Shown here: positions 1 to 6,848 of the stretch, piece by piece
Numbering within the stretch: the stretch's first letter is position 1
Layout: every line of letters begins with the position of its first letter
Origin: Thermovorax subterraneus
GTDB lineage: Bacteria; Bacillota; Thermosediminibacteria; Thermosediminibacterales; Thermosediminibacteraceae
Length of the DNA: 64,000 bases
Direction of reading: 5' to 3'
NCBI GenBank assembly: GCA_021608145.1
Contig: JAKIHM010000006.1
Location: 22,925 to 86,924 of the forward strand
Notes under the pieces: model-generated
What the model saw: only the letters and a program-made list of their open reading frames with translations
Database searches by the model: none
What the model was told of the DNA's origin: nothing
Program-made: the position numbers and the translations under genes

Positions 1-95
1 CAATCTATAGAGCAACCGCCTTCGAACCTTGAAACTTCGTATTCCGTGATTTTGGTTATTTTTTTGTTCAATAAAGACCTGAGCATTTCTTTCAT
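1..95 (-). CDS. N-terminal fragment of an unrecognised protein (runs off the left edge)
   Basis: An open frame starts at an ATG at 95-93 on the minus strand and continues without a stop to the window edge, giving about 31 residues that begin MKEMLRSLLNKK. A weak GGTG-type ribosome site lies just upstream. It follows rtcB in the same direction with a gap of about 110 bases. Archease, the usual rtcB partner, is not recognisable in these residues. The function is unknown and too little is visible to assign a family. Confidence 0.45.
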   Translation of the reverse strand, partial: MKEMLRSLLNKKITKITEYEVSRFEGGCSID

Positions 96-204
96 AATAA
101 CCACACCCAAAAAAATTTTTTTATTATTTTAATTATAACACATATTGGACCCATGCTGATCAAATGAAGGAATTCAATGGATTATATGAATCCTATGATG
201 CTTC

Positions 205-1638
205 TCAGGATTCCTCTCCCTCACCTTTCAATACCCCCATGGGCTTTAATTTGACTACTGGTTTTGTAAGCCCGGCATCAACAAGAGTAAATACAACCTC
301 ATCAATGTCTTTATATGCCATAGGTGCTTCATCGAGCAGGGCTTTAAGATTGGTTGTGGCTATCACTACGTTTTTAGTCTGCTCGAGGAGTTCTTCTTTT
401 GTGAATTCGCTCCTTGCCTTCCTTCTAGACATGACCCTTCCCGCTCCGTGGTTTACCGAGCAAAACGTGCGGCGTATCCCGGGAAGGCCCACGAGGACAT
501 AAGAGGCCGTACCCATACTACCAGGGATGATTGCCGGATGTCCGGTGTCGCGGTAGCAGAGGGGATTATCAGCGTGCCCAGGGGGAAGCGCCCTGGTGGC
601 TCCTTTACGGTGGACCAGGAGCCACTTTTTGTCGTGCTTTTCTTTTTTTGCTATATTGTGGGCCACATCGTACAAAAGGTCCAGCCCCAGGTCCAACTCC
701 GGTTTTTTTAGCACTTCAACAAATGCCTCCCGTACAAAATGGGTTATGAGCTGCCGGTTACAAAAAGCGTAGTTGGCCGCACAGGCCATTGCCTTCAAGT
801 AGTTCTGACCATCTTCTGAAAAAACCGGGGCGCAGGCAAGGCCCTTCACCGGTGCCCTCGTGCCGTTTCTGTCCGAATGCTCCCACATAATCCTCGAGTA
901 ATCGGTGCAAATCTGGTGTCCTAGTCCTCGGCTGCCGGTATGAATTAGCACATATACCATATTTTTAAAAAGTCCGAAACGCGATGATAGTTCCTCGTCG
1001 AAAACCTTTGAAACCCTTCCGATTTCTATGAAGTGATTTCCCCCGCCTATTGTCGCAAGCTGGTCAGCCCTTTCGCGGGCCGACTTAGGCACCGCTGAAG
1101 CGTCCCCACCTGGAATGCATCCCCTGTCTTCTATCCTTTCGAGGTCCTCCTTCCTTCCGTATCCCGCCCTTACATAATATTCAACTCCCAGTGTTGCTAT
1201 CGCTTCTAAATCCGGTTTTCGTAGTGACTTTACTGCACTGGATTTTCCCACCCCGGCAGGCACCCTCGATGATATATATTCAAGGATTTTAGATATTTTT
1301 TCCTTATTTATTTCGCCAGCATCAATTTTTGTAGTAATAAGCCTTACGCCGCAATTTATGTCCATCCCGACAGCCCCTGCCGATACCACTCCTTTTTCGT
1401 AATCCGTCGCCATTACTCCGCCTATCGGAAGGCCAAAACCGGTGTGGATGTCCGGCATCCCTATAACCGGACTTATTACTCCGGGAAGCATTGAAGCGTG
1501 ATAGAGTTGGTTTATTGCTTCATCTTCAATAAAATCTTGAAACAGCCTGGGGCTAAGGTATACGTTGATTTCAACGTTCGTTTCGCTATTAGTAAAAGAA
1601 TAGCAATTTGTCGATACAAGTTTTAACTTTTCCTTCAT
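205..1638 (-). CDS. rtcB: RtcB-family RNA-splicing ligase
   Basis: GTP- and Mn2+-dependent RNA ligase that joins 2',3'-cyclic phosphate (or 3'-phosphate) ends to 5'-OH ends, used in RNA repair or tRNA healing. The 477-residue length is normal for the family. Visible motifs are the metal-site DINCG (D93, C96), GGGNHF (H202), IHTGSRG (H233), DVAHN (H327) and HGAGR, whose H397 should be the histidine that is guanylylated during catalysis. In bacteria RtcB often works with archease, but no archease is seen here; only a short unknown frame follows. A modest GGAG ribosome site precedes the ATG. No dedicated regulator such as RtcR is seen. The family assignment is firm; the in vivo substrate is unknown. 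Confidence 0.95.
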   Translation of the reverse strand: MKEKLKLVSTNCYSFTNSETNVEINVYLSPRLFQDFIEDEAINQLYHASMLPGVISPVIGMPDIHTGFGLPIGGVMATDYEKGVVSAGAVGMDINCGVRLITTKIDAGEINKEKISKILEYISSRVPAGVGKSSAVKSLRKPDLEAIATLGVEYYVRAGYGRKEDLERIEDRGCIPGGDASAVPKSARERADQLATIGGGNHFIEIGRVSKVFDEELSSRFGLFKNMVYVLIHTGSRGLGHQICTDYSRIMWEHSDRNGTRAPVKGLACAPVFSEDGQNYLKAMACAANYAFCNRQLITHFVREAFVEVLKKPELDLGLDLLYDVAHNIAKKEKHDKKWLLVHRKGATRALPPGHADNPLCYRDTGHPAIIPGSMGTASYVLVGLPGIRRTFCSVNHGAGRVMSRRKARSEFTKEELLEQTKNVVIATTNLKALLDEAPMAYKDIDEVVFTLVDAGLTKPVVKLKPMGVLKGEGEES

Positions 1639-1799
1639 CGAACTTCACGCTCCAATCTATAAGCTCTATTAATCATCCTAATTGTACTTTTAGGCTCGAG
1701 TTTTCATATCATAAGTTTATCATTTCAAGACCTTCCTATTCAACGGGCATACATTAACTAAAGCCCTTTCTAGGGAAAAATAAATAAAGAGGTGATAAA

Positions 1800-2825
1800 A
1801 TGGAACTCTTTATCCCGAAACGGGCTTACTTTGAACGCGATGCTTTAAATTATCCATTAGGCAGGAATATCTACTATAAACTCCAGGAGATGGGCGTGGA
1901 CGTAAACTTCACTACTTCCCACAACAGAGTTTTAGGTATTCCAGGGAAGACTCCTCAGGAAGCTTACCTGGAAGCCAAAAAAACTCTAGTAGTAGGCGTG
2001 CGTAAGACTTTGGACTTTGAAACCTGTAAGCCTTCCGCCCATTACCAGTTGCCGCTCGTAACAAGCTGCATAGGTGAATGTGAATATTGTTACCTAAGCA
2101 CTACTTTGGGCAAAAAGCCTTATATTAGGGTATACGTAAATCTAGACGAAATCCTTGAACGGGCGAAAAAATATATAGAAGAAAGGTCGCCTCAGGTCAC
2201 CATCTTCGAAGGATCTGCCACCTCGGACCCCGTGCCCGTAGAACCTTACACCGGCGCCCTTAAAAAAACCATCGAGTTTTTCGCTAAACAGGAAAAGGGC
2301 CTTTTTCGGTTCGTGACAAAGTTTACCAACATCGATTCGCTGCTTGATGCGAAACACGGCGGCAGAACCACCTTCCGCTTCAGCATCAATTCCGAGCGCG
2401 TAATAAAAAAATTCGAACACAAAACCCCGCCTTTGGAAGAAAGAATAGGAGCGGCTAAAAAGGTAGCCCTTGCCGGCTACCCCCTTGGCTTCATCATCGG
2501 CCCAATATTTTACTACCCCGGTTGGAAATACGATTATGGCGAAATGCTTGAAAAATTAAGTCTGGGACTTTCGGAAAGCGCAAAAAAAGCTATAGAATTC
2601 GAACTTATAACCCACCGGTTCACGGCGAGGGCAAAAAAGAACATACTTGCCGTTTTTCCAAAAACCAAGGTTCCCCTCGATGAAGAAGAAAGGGTTTTCA
2701 AATTCGGCCAGTTCGGCTACGGAAAATACGTATACCCTCCTGACAAGATGAGGGAACTCAAGGAATTCTTTGAATTAAAAATCCGGGAATACTTCCCGGA
2801 CGCTAAACTTCTATATTTCGTATAA
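1800..2825 (+). CDS. splB: Spore photoproduct lyase homologue (radical SAM), H-donor Cys replaced by Ala
   Basis: Radical SAM enzyme of the SPL family, which in spores reverses the 5-thyminyl-5,6-dihydrothymine lesion made by UV. The 341 residues match the family length. The [4Fe-4S] motif is C90-x3-C94-x2-C97, followed by Y98. In characterised SPLs a conserved Cys (B. subtilis C141, G. thermodenitrificans C140) donates the H atom to the repaired thymine; here the matching segment reads GSATSD with Ala at residue 140 (codon GCC). Start: AGAGGTG ribosome site five bases before the ATG. A CATACATT box at 1748-1755 resembles sporulation sigma-E/G -10 elements, but no clear -35 was found. The 3' end overlaps the convergent TM1266-like gene by 23 bases. 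Family is sure; repair chemistry is uncertain. Confidence 0.9.
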   Translation: MELFIPKRAYFERDALNYPLGRNIYYKLQEMGVDVNFTTSHNRVLGIPGKTPQEAYLEAKKTLVVGVRKTLDFETCKPSAHYQLPLVTSCIGECEYCYLSTTLGKKPYIRVYVNLDEILERAKKYIEERSPQVTIFEGSATSDPVPVEPYTGALKKTIEFFAKQEKGLFRFVTKFTNIDSLLDAKHGGRTTFRFSINSERVIKKFEHKTPPLEERIGAAKKVALAGYPLGFIIGPIFYYPGWKYDYGEMLEKLSLGLSESAKKAIEFELITHRFTARAKKNILAVFPKTKVPLDEEERVFKFGQFGYGKYVYPPDKMRELKEFFELKIREYFPDAKLLYFV

Positions 2826-3099
2826 ACTGTTCGACTTCATCGCTGAATGAAAGGATAATTTTTTTCGCCTTTACACCTTCTAAGGAATTCAGCTCCCTTT
2901 CTAGTCTCCCTGTTTCTTCATCGGAGCCGCAGAGCTGGAGGATAATGAGGCCTTCATCGGAAGAATGGTTTTCATCGGTGTCGTGAATCCCGAGCCTCAC
3001 TTTTATGTTGTCACCGTATTTCGTCAGCACCTCCTGGACTTTAGGCGCAGAAGCTTTTCTATCCCGCTGTAAAATGGCCATTATGGTTTTGGAATTCAC
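2803..3099 (-). CDS. TM1266-family putative iron-only hydrogenase system regulator
   Basis: Small ACT/ferredoxin-fold protein (98 residues) of the TM1266 family, found near [FeFe]-hydrogenase maturation genes in many anaerobes. Typical features are a start of the type TIMAILQ, then KVQEVLTKYGDNIKVRLGI, a variable loop, and a C-terminal GVKAKKIILSF strand. No DNA-binding domain is obvious, so the regulator label is by family only. The chosen GTG start has a strong GGGAGG site seven bases upstream; the frame could run further 5' to 3138 but that part lacks a ribosome site. No hydrogenase genes are visible in the window. It overlaps the splB 3' end convergently. Confidence 0.7.
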   Translation of the reverse strand: MNSKTIMAILQRDRKASAPKVQEVLTKYGDNIKVRLGIHDTDENHSSDEGLIILQLCGSDEETGRLERELNSLEGVKAKKIILSFSDEVEQFIRNIEV

Positions 3100-3161
3100 C
3101 AAAAATCCTCCCTTCATCCCCCAGCCCTTCCCCGGCATTTATATATTTTGCTCATTTTCCA

Positions 3162-3965
3162 TTAATATACATCGGGCCTTCGGTCCTCGAAAACAGGTAT
3201 TCGCTTTCTCACCTGTTCCACCACCGACAGGTCAATTACAGCCTCGAAAACGCCCTCCCTTTCGTCGGCTTCCAGCAGCACTTCACCCCAGGGGTCAACG
3301 ACGATGGAGCACCCGGGAAATTCTGCTTTGCCTTCCCTCCCTACCCGGTTTGCTCCCACCACGAAAAACTGATTTTCTATGGCCCTCACAATGTTCAAAA
3401 GTCTCCAGTGCATCTCCCGAGGCTTAGGCCACTGGGCTGGAACGAAAAGGATTTTTGCCCCAAGCAGGGCAATTTTCCTTATAAATTCGGGAAACCTCAA
3501 ATCGTAACATATAGCAATTCCGCATCTTATTCCGTCTAATTCGAAGGTTACCACCTTTTCTCCTGGTGAAAAGTATTTTTCTTCATTCATTAACCTGAAC
3601 CTATGTACCTTATCATAGCGCGCCACTACCTCTCCGCTCCTATTTATTGCATAAGCCGTATTGTAGACCTTTTTCACCCCATCAGATCCATCGCTTCTTA
3701 TGTCTGCTATCGAGCCAGCTACTATATTAATGTGGTTTTCCTTTGCAACTTTCTTCATCCAATCTATAGTGGGATTTCCGTCCCTGTCGGCTATATCCGC
3801 AAGCCTTTCCAGAGCATAACCGGTATTCCACATTTCTGGAAGCAAAATAATATCAGGTTTCACCTTTACCTTCAAAGCTTCTTTAAGCAATTTCTCAACT
3901 TTCTTTCGGTTTTCCTCAGGCTCCCCACAAACTACATCCATCTGAAGTATACTAATCTTTAACAT
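3162..3965 (-). CDS. Carbon-nitrogen hydrolase family protein (nitrilase-superfamily amidase)
   Basis: Cytosolic amidase of the nitrilase superfamily, 267 residues. The Glu-Lys-Cys catalytic triad is visible: E44 in LLPEMW, K119 in YDKVH and C153 in AICYDLRFPE. The downstream RAIENQ and PGCSIVVDPWG segments are typical of the omega-amidase/YafV-type branch, which hydrolyses alpha-ketoglutaramate or alpha-ketosuccinamate in metabolite repair. The exact substrate cannot be read from sequence. It follows the DUF3842 gene in the same direction (23-base gap) and may be the distal gene of the nickel/cobalt transcription unit. Start ATG with a GGAG site. Confidence 0.88.
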   Translation of the reverse strand: MLKISILQMDVVCGEPEENRKKVEKLLKEALKVKVKPDIILLPEMWNTGYALERLADIADRDGNPTIDWMKKVAKENHINIVAGSIADIRSDGSDGVKKVYNTAYAINRSGEVVARYDKVHRFRLMNEEKYFSPGEKVVTFELDGIRCGIAICYDLRFPEFIRKIALLGAKILFVPAQWPKPREMHWRLLNIVRAIENQFFVVGANRVGREGKAEFPGCSIVVDPWGEVLLEADEREGVFEAVIDLSVVEQVRKRIPVFEDRRPDVY

Positions 3966-3988
3966 ATCTCATATCTCCTTCCGGGGCT

Positions 3989-4411
3989 TCATTTTTCCAA
4001 CTCTAAAAGTCCTTTTATTTTTTCTATAGCCTCTTTAATAGCAAGAAAAAGCGGCTTTTTTTCTATTCCTAGAACAGTTATATCTTCATTGTCTACAATG
4101 GGTATTAGGATTTTTTTAGCCCTGCAGGATGCTATGGCTTCTGCGATTTTAGGCGTTATCTCTCCCATCATACAATTCGGGATTACTATTCCCAAGGAGC
4201 CTACAATCACATCAACTTTATTTATATTGTAGAGGATTGCGTTTTCCCCTGTTGCACCCTTGTTAGCTTTTTCTTTCATCATACTCAAAGTTGCGACTGA
4301 ATTGGTCCCTAAGGCGTATATTTTTACTTCAGGAGGCAAATCCTGCCTTAACAACGATACAATTTGGCTACCTATACCCCCTCCCATCCCATCCACAACT
4401 GCTATTATCAT
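3989..4411 (-). CDS. DUF3842 family protein
   Basis: Small 140-residue protein of the conserved but uncharacterised DUF3842 family. It opens with MIIAVVDGMGGGIGSQIV, a glycine-rich beta-alpha turn suggesting a Rossmann-like nucleotide-binding fold. A conserved GATGENAI loop and a NCMMGEITP segment follow. Its start overlaps the cooT stop (shared ATGA), so the two are almost certainly translationally coupled. Sitting in a CbiMN-CooT operon, a role in nickel or cobalt handling is a reasonable inference, but nothing in the sequence proves it. Confidence 0.75.
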   Translation of the reverse strand: MIIAVVDGMGGGIGSQIVSLLRQDLPPEVKIYALGTNSVATLSMMKEKANKGATGENAILYNINKVDVIVGSLGIVIPNCMMGEITPKIAEAIASCRAKKILIPIVDNEDITVLGIEKKPLFLAIKEAIEKIKGLLELEK

Positions 4412-4608
4412 TTTTCATCTTTCCTGCTTTCCAGTATAATCTTATGTTCCAGGAGCTTTATTTCTTTTATTTGGGCATCTAGAATTTTTTGTTCTCCTAA
4501 GAGATTATACATAAAGATTTTGTCACCCTGTGGCTCTATAAAAATCACATTGTCCATTATCTCCTTTTCTTCGCCCTTTTCGTAAAGGTACACCCTCGAT
4601 TCACACAC
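4408..4608 (-). CDS. cooT: CooT-family nickel-binding protein
   Basis: A 66-residue beta-rich protein of the CooT family, whose Rhodospirillum rubrum member binds Ni(II) through Cys2 and helps CO-dehydrogenase maturation. The frame has two GTG candidates. The first (4617) abuts the ribosome site AGGGAG with no spacing. The second (4608) lies eight bases downstream and gives a protein beginning Met-Cys-Glu-Ser-Arg-Val-Tyr-Leu, which restores the family N-terminus with Cys at position 2, so 4608 was chosen. The rest (GDKIFMYNLLGEQK, IKEIKLLEHKIILE) fits the family. It is translationally coupled to DUF3842 and follows the His-rich 4621-4938 gene. No cooS/CODH gene is in the window. Confidence 0.8.
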   Translation of the reverse strand: MCESRVYLYEKGEEKEIMDNVIFIEPQGDKIFMYNLLGEQKILDAQIKEIKLLEHKIILESRKDEK

Positions 4609-4620
4609 AGTGTTCACTCC

Positions 4621-4938
4621 CTATATTAACTTTTTAGCTTCAAATAGAAATTCACCAGCCGTTTTTAAGGCATCAGCAGCTTTTTCAATCATCTCAGAAG
4701 CTTCCATTTTGCCGAGCCTTCTTGACTTTTCTGCCCAGCTGCGGAAGTTTTCTTCATGAGACTGATTGTGCTCAATCCAGTGTGCGAGTAAAACCCGCAA
4801 GGTTTCTATTTCTTTTTTGTTTTCACAATCCATCTTCTTAAGCCCCTCCTCAAAATCCTTCAGTACTATTTTAAAATACAAATTACTTTTTTCAAGGGTT
4901 TTCTGATAATTCCCTGTACATTTCTCACCCTTTAGCAA
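4621..4938 (-). CDS. Uncharacterised His-rich helical protein in the Ni/Co transport operon (start uncertain)
   Basis: Predicted all-helical protein of up to 105 residues between the PDGLE gene and cooT. Its hallmark is H53-x3-H57-x3-H61 (AHWIEHNQSHEEN), which puts three histidines on one face of a helix, plus a conserved-looking C-terminal ADALKTAGEFLFEA helix; a metal-binding role is plausible. The 5' end is unclear. The frame begins at a TTG (4938) without a ribosome site. An ATG at 4833 has GGAGG eleven bases upstream and would give 70 residues holding the whole motif. A well-placed ATG at 4921 lies in another frame and ends after nine codons; one base fewer in CCC near 4898-4896 would join it to this frame. 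I do not recognise an experimentally characterised relative. Confidence 0.6.
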   Translation of the reverse strand: MLKGEKCTGNYQKTLEKSNLYFKIVLKDFEEGLKKMDCENKKEIETLRVLLAHWIEHNQSHEENFRSWAEKSRRLGKMEASEMIEKAADALKTAGEFLFEAKKLI

Positions 4939-5203
4939 TCAACTTTATACATCCCCATGCAAAAGCCAGGGTGATTAAAGTCCCCGTAATACCTGCTATC
5001 GCCGTAGATATCTTTTCGTTATTTATTGTTGTAATTGTATAATCAGGCATCGGCGAAAATTTAAGCACCGGAGATTCGCCTTTTTCCAAAAAACCCAAAT
5101 CTTCCGCTACCCTTTCCAGGCCATCCGGGAGGGGAGAAGCATATTGCGATAGCAAAGCAGCAATAATTATTGCTAAGAACAGTATAACTGCCCACCTGTT
5201 CAT
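4925..5203 (-). CDS. PDGLE-domain protein, CbiN-like subunit of the Ni/Co ECF transporter
   Basis: A 92-residue membrane protein with two transmembrane segments (about residues 4-21 and 66-88) flanking an extracytoplasmic stretch that carries the signature SPLPDGLERVAEDLGF. PDGLE proteins replace or resemble CbiN/NikN as the small auxiliary component next to CbiM/NikM in cobalt and nickel energy-coupling-factor transporters. The start overlaps the cbiM stop by four bases, indicating translational coupling. The metal (Ni or Co) cannot be told from this protein; the CooT neighbour favours nickel. Confidence 0.85.
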   Translation of the reverse strand: MNRWAVILFLAIIIAALLSQYASPLPDGLERVAEDLGFLEKGESPVLKFSPMPDYTITTINNEKISTAIAGITGTLITLAFAWGCIKLIAKG

Positions 5204-5856
5204 CTTGCTTCACCTCTCTCATTGTAATTTGCAAAGGCCTGCGGTTTAATATCCAAAATTCTTCTAATATAGGCTACAGCTACGCATGTTATAATCCCTT
5301 CACCTATTCCTATCACTGCATGAACGAGAATCATAGGAGCGATGACTGCATTAAACGAGACAGTACCTGATATTGCCAATTCAAAGCTGGTTAAGAATGC
5401 CCCTGTAAGAACTGACAACCACGCAGAAAGAAATATTGCTGTCATTTCGCTCCCCGTAAATCTCAATTTTTTTACGGTGTTATAAACTATACTAGCAACA
5501 AAAGTGCCTGCAACCGCCATATTTAGAATATTAGCACCAAGTGCAGTAATACCCCCATCCTGGAAAAAAAGGCATTGCACTATAAGCACGGTACTTAGGA
5601 CCAAGCTGGCACTATAAGGTCCGAATAAAATGGCAGCCAACGCCGCCCCTAGCAGGTGGCCAGAAGTCCCGGCCATTACTGGAAAGTTGACCATTTGGGC
5701 TGCAAAAATGAAAGCCGCCATTACGCCTAGAGAAGGAATGTCTCTTTCGCCCAGTTCCTTTTTTGCTTTTGTCATGCCGTACTTAAGGGCAGCCAAACTT
5801 GCAGCAGATGTTACTATTACAGTTTTTGCATCGAGAAAACCATCGGGAATGTGCAT
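5200..5856 (-). CDS. cbiM: Nickel/cobalt ECF transporter substrate-binding membrane protein CbiM/NikM
   Basis: Integral-membrane S-component that binds Co2+ or Ni2+; 218 residues with about seven helices. The diagnostic N-terminus MHIPDGFLD is intact: the N-terminal amine and His2, with a later His in the SGHLLGA loop, form the metal site in the family. It has a strong AGGAGG ribosome site before the ATG. A consensus sigma-A promoter at 5987-6015 and a leader holding an intrinsic-terminator hairpin (5889-5938) lie directly upstream, so the cbiM-PDGLE-His protein-cooT-DUF3842 unit can be controlled apart from cbiQO. Confidence 0.93.
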   Translation of the reverse strand: MHIPDGFLDAKTVIVTSAASLAALKYGMTKAKKELGERDIPSLGVMAAFIFAAQMVNFPVMAGTSGHLLGAALAAILFGPYSASLVLSTVLIVQCLFFQDGGITALGANILNMAVAGTFVASIVYNTVKKLRFTGSEMTAIFLSAWLSVLTGAFLTSFELAISGTVSFNAVIAPMILVHAVIGIGEGIITCVAVAYIRRILDIKPQAFANYNERGEAR

Positions 5857-5884
5857 AATTTATCTCCTCCTTTGGTTATTGAAA

Positions 5885-5938
5885 TAAAAAAGCCATGAAG
5901 AAGCCCTGTGGATTCATCCACTCGAGCCTTCATGGCTT
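5885..5938 (-). terminator. Attenuator-type terminator hairpin in the cbiM leader
   Basis: Read on the minus strand, arm AAGCCATGAAG pairs with CTTCATGGCTT and is followed by a run of T. This gives an intrinsic terminator inside the 5' leader, upstream of cbiM. A second small hairpin (GTGGA-TGAA-TCCAC) sits in the loop. Placed between a strong promoter and the cbiM ribosome site, this is the layout of transcription attenuation. It could instead end readthrough from cbiO. Confidence 0.65.
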
Positions 5939-5956
5939 ACTTTGCACCTTCATGGC
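5927..5956. repeat. Tandem 10-base direct repeats in the cbiM leader
   Basis: The ten-mer CCTTCATGGC occurs at 5927-5936 and again at 5947-5956 (GCCATGAAGG on the transcribed strand), spaced exactly 20 bases start to start. Both copies can pair with the CTTCATGGC arm formed at 5891-5900. They are therefore either alternative RNA pairing partners or a tandem protein-binding site one helical turn apart in register. No cobalamin-riboswitch core could be recognised. Confidence 0.6.
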
Positions 5957-5986
5957 ACTTTATCAAAATCTTTTCTTCTGGATTCA

Positions 5987-6015
5987 ATTATAAATCTTTG
6001 TTAAATATCTGTCAA
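5987..6015 (-). promoter_or_regulatory. Sigma-A promoter for the cbiM operon
   Basis: Perfect consensus on the minus strand: TTGACA (6010-6015), 17-base spacer, TATAAT (5987-5992). The -35 box overlaps the cbiO stop codon, so the promoter lies at the very 3' end of cbiO and drives cbiM and downstream genes through the terminator-bearing leader. Confidence 0.85.
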
Positions 6016-6848
6016 TCCCTGTGGCACCCATTATTTATTAAACTATTAAACAGCTCTCCTGCTTCCTCTATAGTTTTGGGAATCTTTTCTACTTTTAATC
6101 CCCGAATCTTGCGAATTAGCCTTACCACCTTCGGAAATTCCAGTCCGGCTTCCTTTATTATTTCCTCTCTGCAAAGGACTTCAGTCCCACCCTGAGATAA
6201 AACTTCTCCTTCTCTCATCACTATAATTTCGTCAGCCCATTCATGGGCAAAATCCACATCGTGGGTAGCAACGATAACCGTTTTCCCCTCTTTATTTTCT
6301 TTTTCCAGTATATTATAAAGATTTTCTTTGCTCTTTGGGTCTAGAAAAGCGTGAGGCTCATCCAGCACCAAAATCTCTGGTTTCATTGCAAGCACACCGG
6401 CAATTGCCACTCTTTTCCTCTGCCCATAGCTCAAATGAAAAGGCATTTTGTCAGCATATTCTTCAATTTCCACTGCTTTGAGTGCTTCCTCTACCCTCAA
6501 CTCAATTTCCTCTTTTGCAAGGCCTAAGTTCGCCGGCCCAAAAGCCACGTCGTCCCACACCGTCGGTGAAAAAACCTGATCATCCGGGTCCTGGAACACA
6601 AGGCCTACCATTTTCCTCAAAAATTTTTCGTTTTCCTTGTTGGCCTCTACTCCCAAAACTTTTACACTACCTCGCTGAGGTAAGTATATTCCATTTAAAT
6701 GCAGGAGCAAAGTGGACTTTCCCGCGCCATTGTGCCCTAAGATTGCAGTTTTTGAGCCCTTTTTTATATTAATCGTTATGTTTTTTAGCGCTACTGTTCC
6801 ATCTTTATACCGGAAAGCAAGGTCATCAATTTCTACCGCATAATCCAT
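6012..6848 (-). CDS. cbiO: Nickel/cobalt ECF transporter ATPase CbiO
   Basis: ABC ATPase of the energy-coupling-factor type, 278 residues, powering CbiM/CbiQ metal import at the inner face of the membrane. Walker A is GHNGAGKST (about residues 36-44), followed by the Q-loop FQDPDDQVF, ABC signature LSYGQRKR, Walker B ILVLDEP and switch His in VATHDVD. It overlaps the end of cbiQ by 16 bases. A C-terminal extension of about 60 residues after the ABC core is common in this subfamily. Confidence 0.93.
   Translation of the reverse strand: MDYAVEIDDLAFRYKDGTVALKNITINIKKGSKTAILGHNGAGKSTLLLHLNGIYLPQRGSVKVLGVEANKENEKFLRKMVGLVFQDPDDQVFSPTVWDDVAFGPANLGLAKEEIELRVEEALKAVEIEEYADKMPFHLSYGQRKRVAIAGVLAMKPEILVLDEPHAFLDPKSKENLYNILEKENKEGKTVIVATHDVDFAHEWADEIIVMREGEVLSQGGTEVLCREEIIKEAGLEFPKVVRLIRKIRGLKVEKIPKTIEEAGELFNSLINNGCHRD

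Noticed and set aside
1748..1755. Sporulation sigma-E/G promoter for splB (CATACATT)
   Set aside because: The -10-like box is suggestive but no -35 element is found at the right distance; mentioned only in the gene entry.
5857..5990. Cobalamin or NiCo riboswitch upstream of cbiM
   Set aside because: I could not recognise the conserved cores of either class; only the terminator and direct repeats are supported, so it is reported as an unclassified leader.
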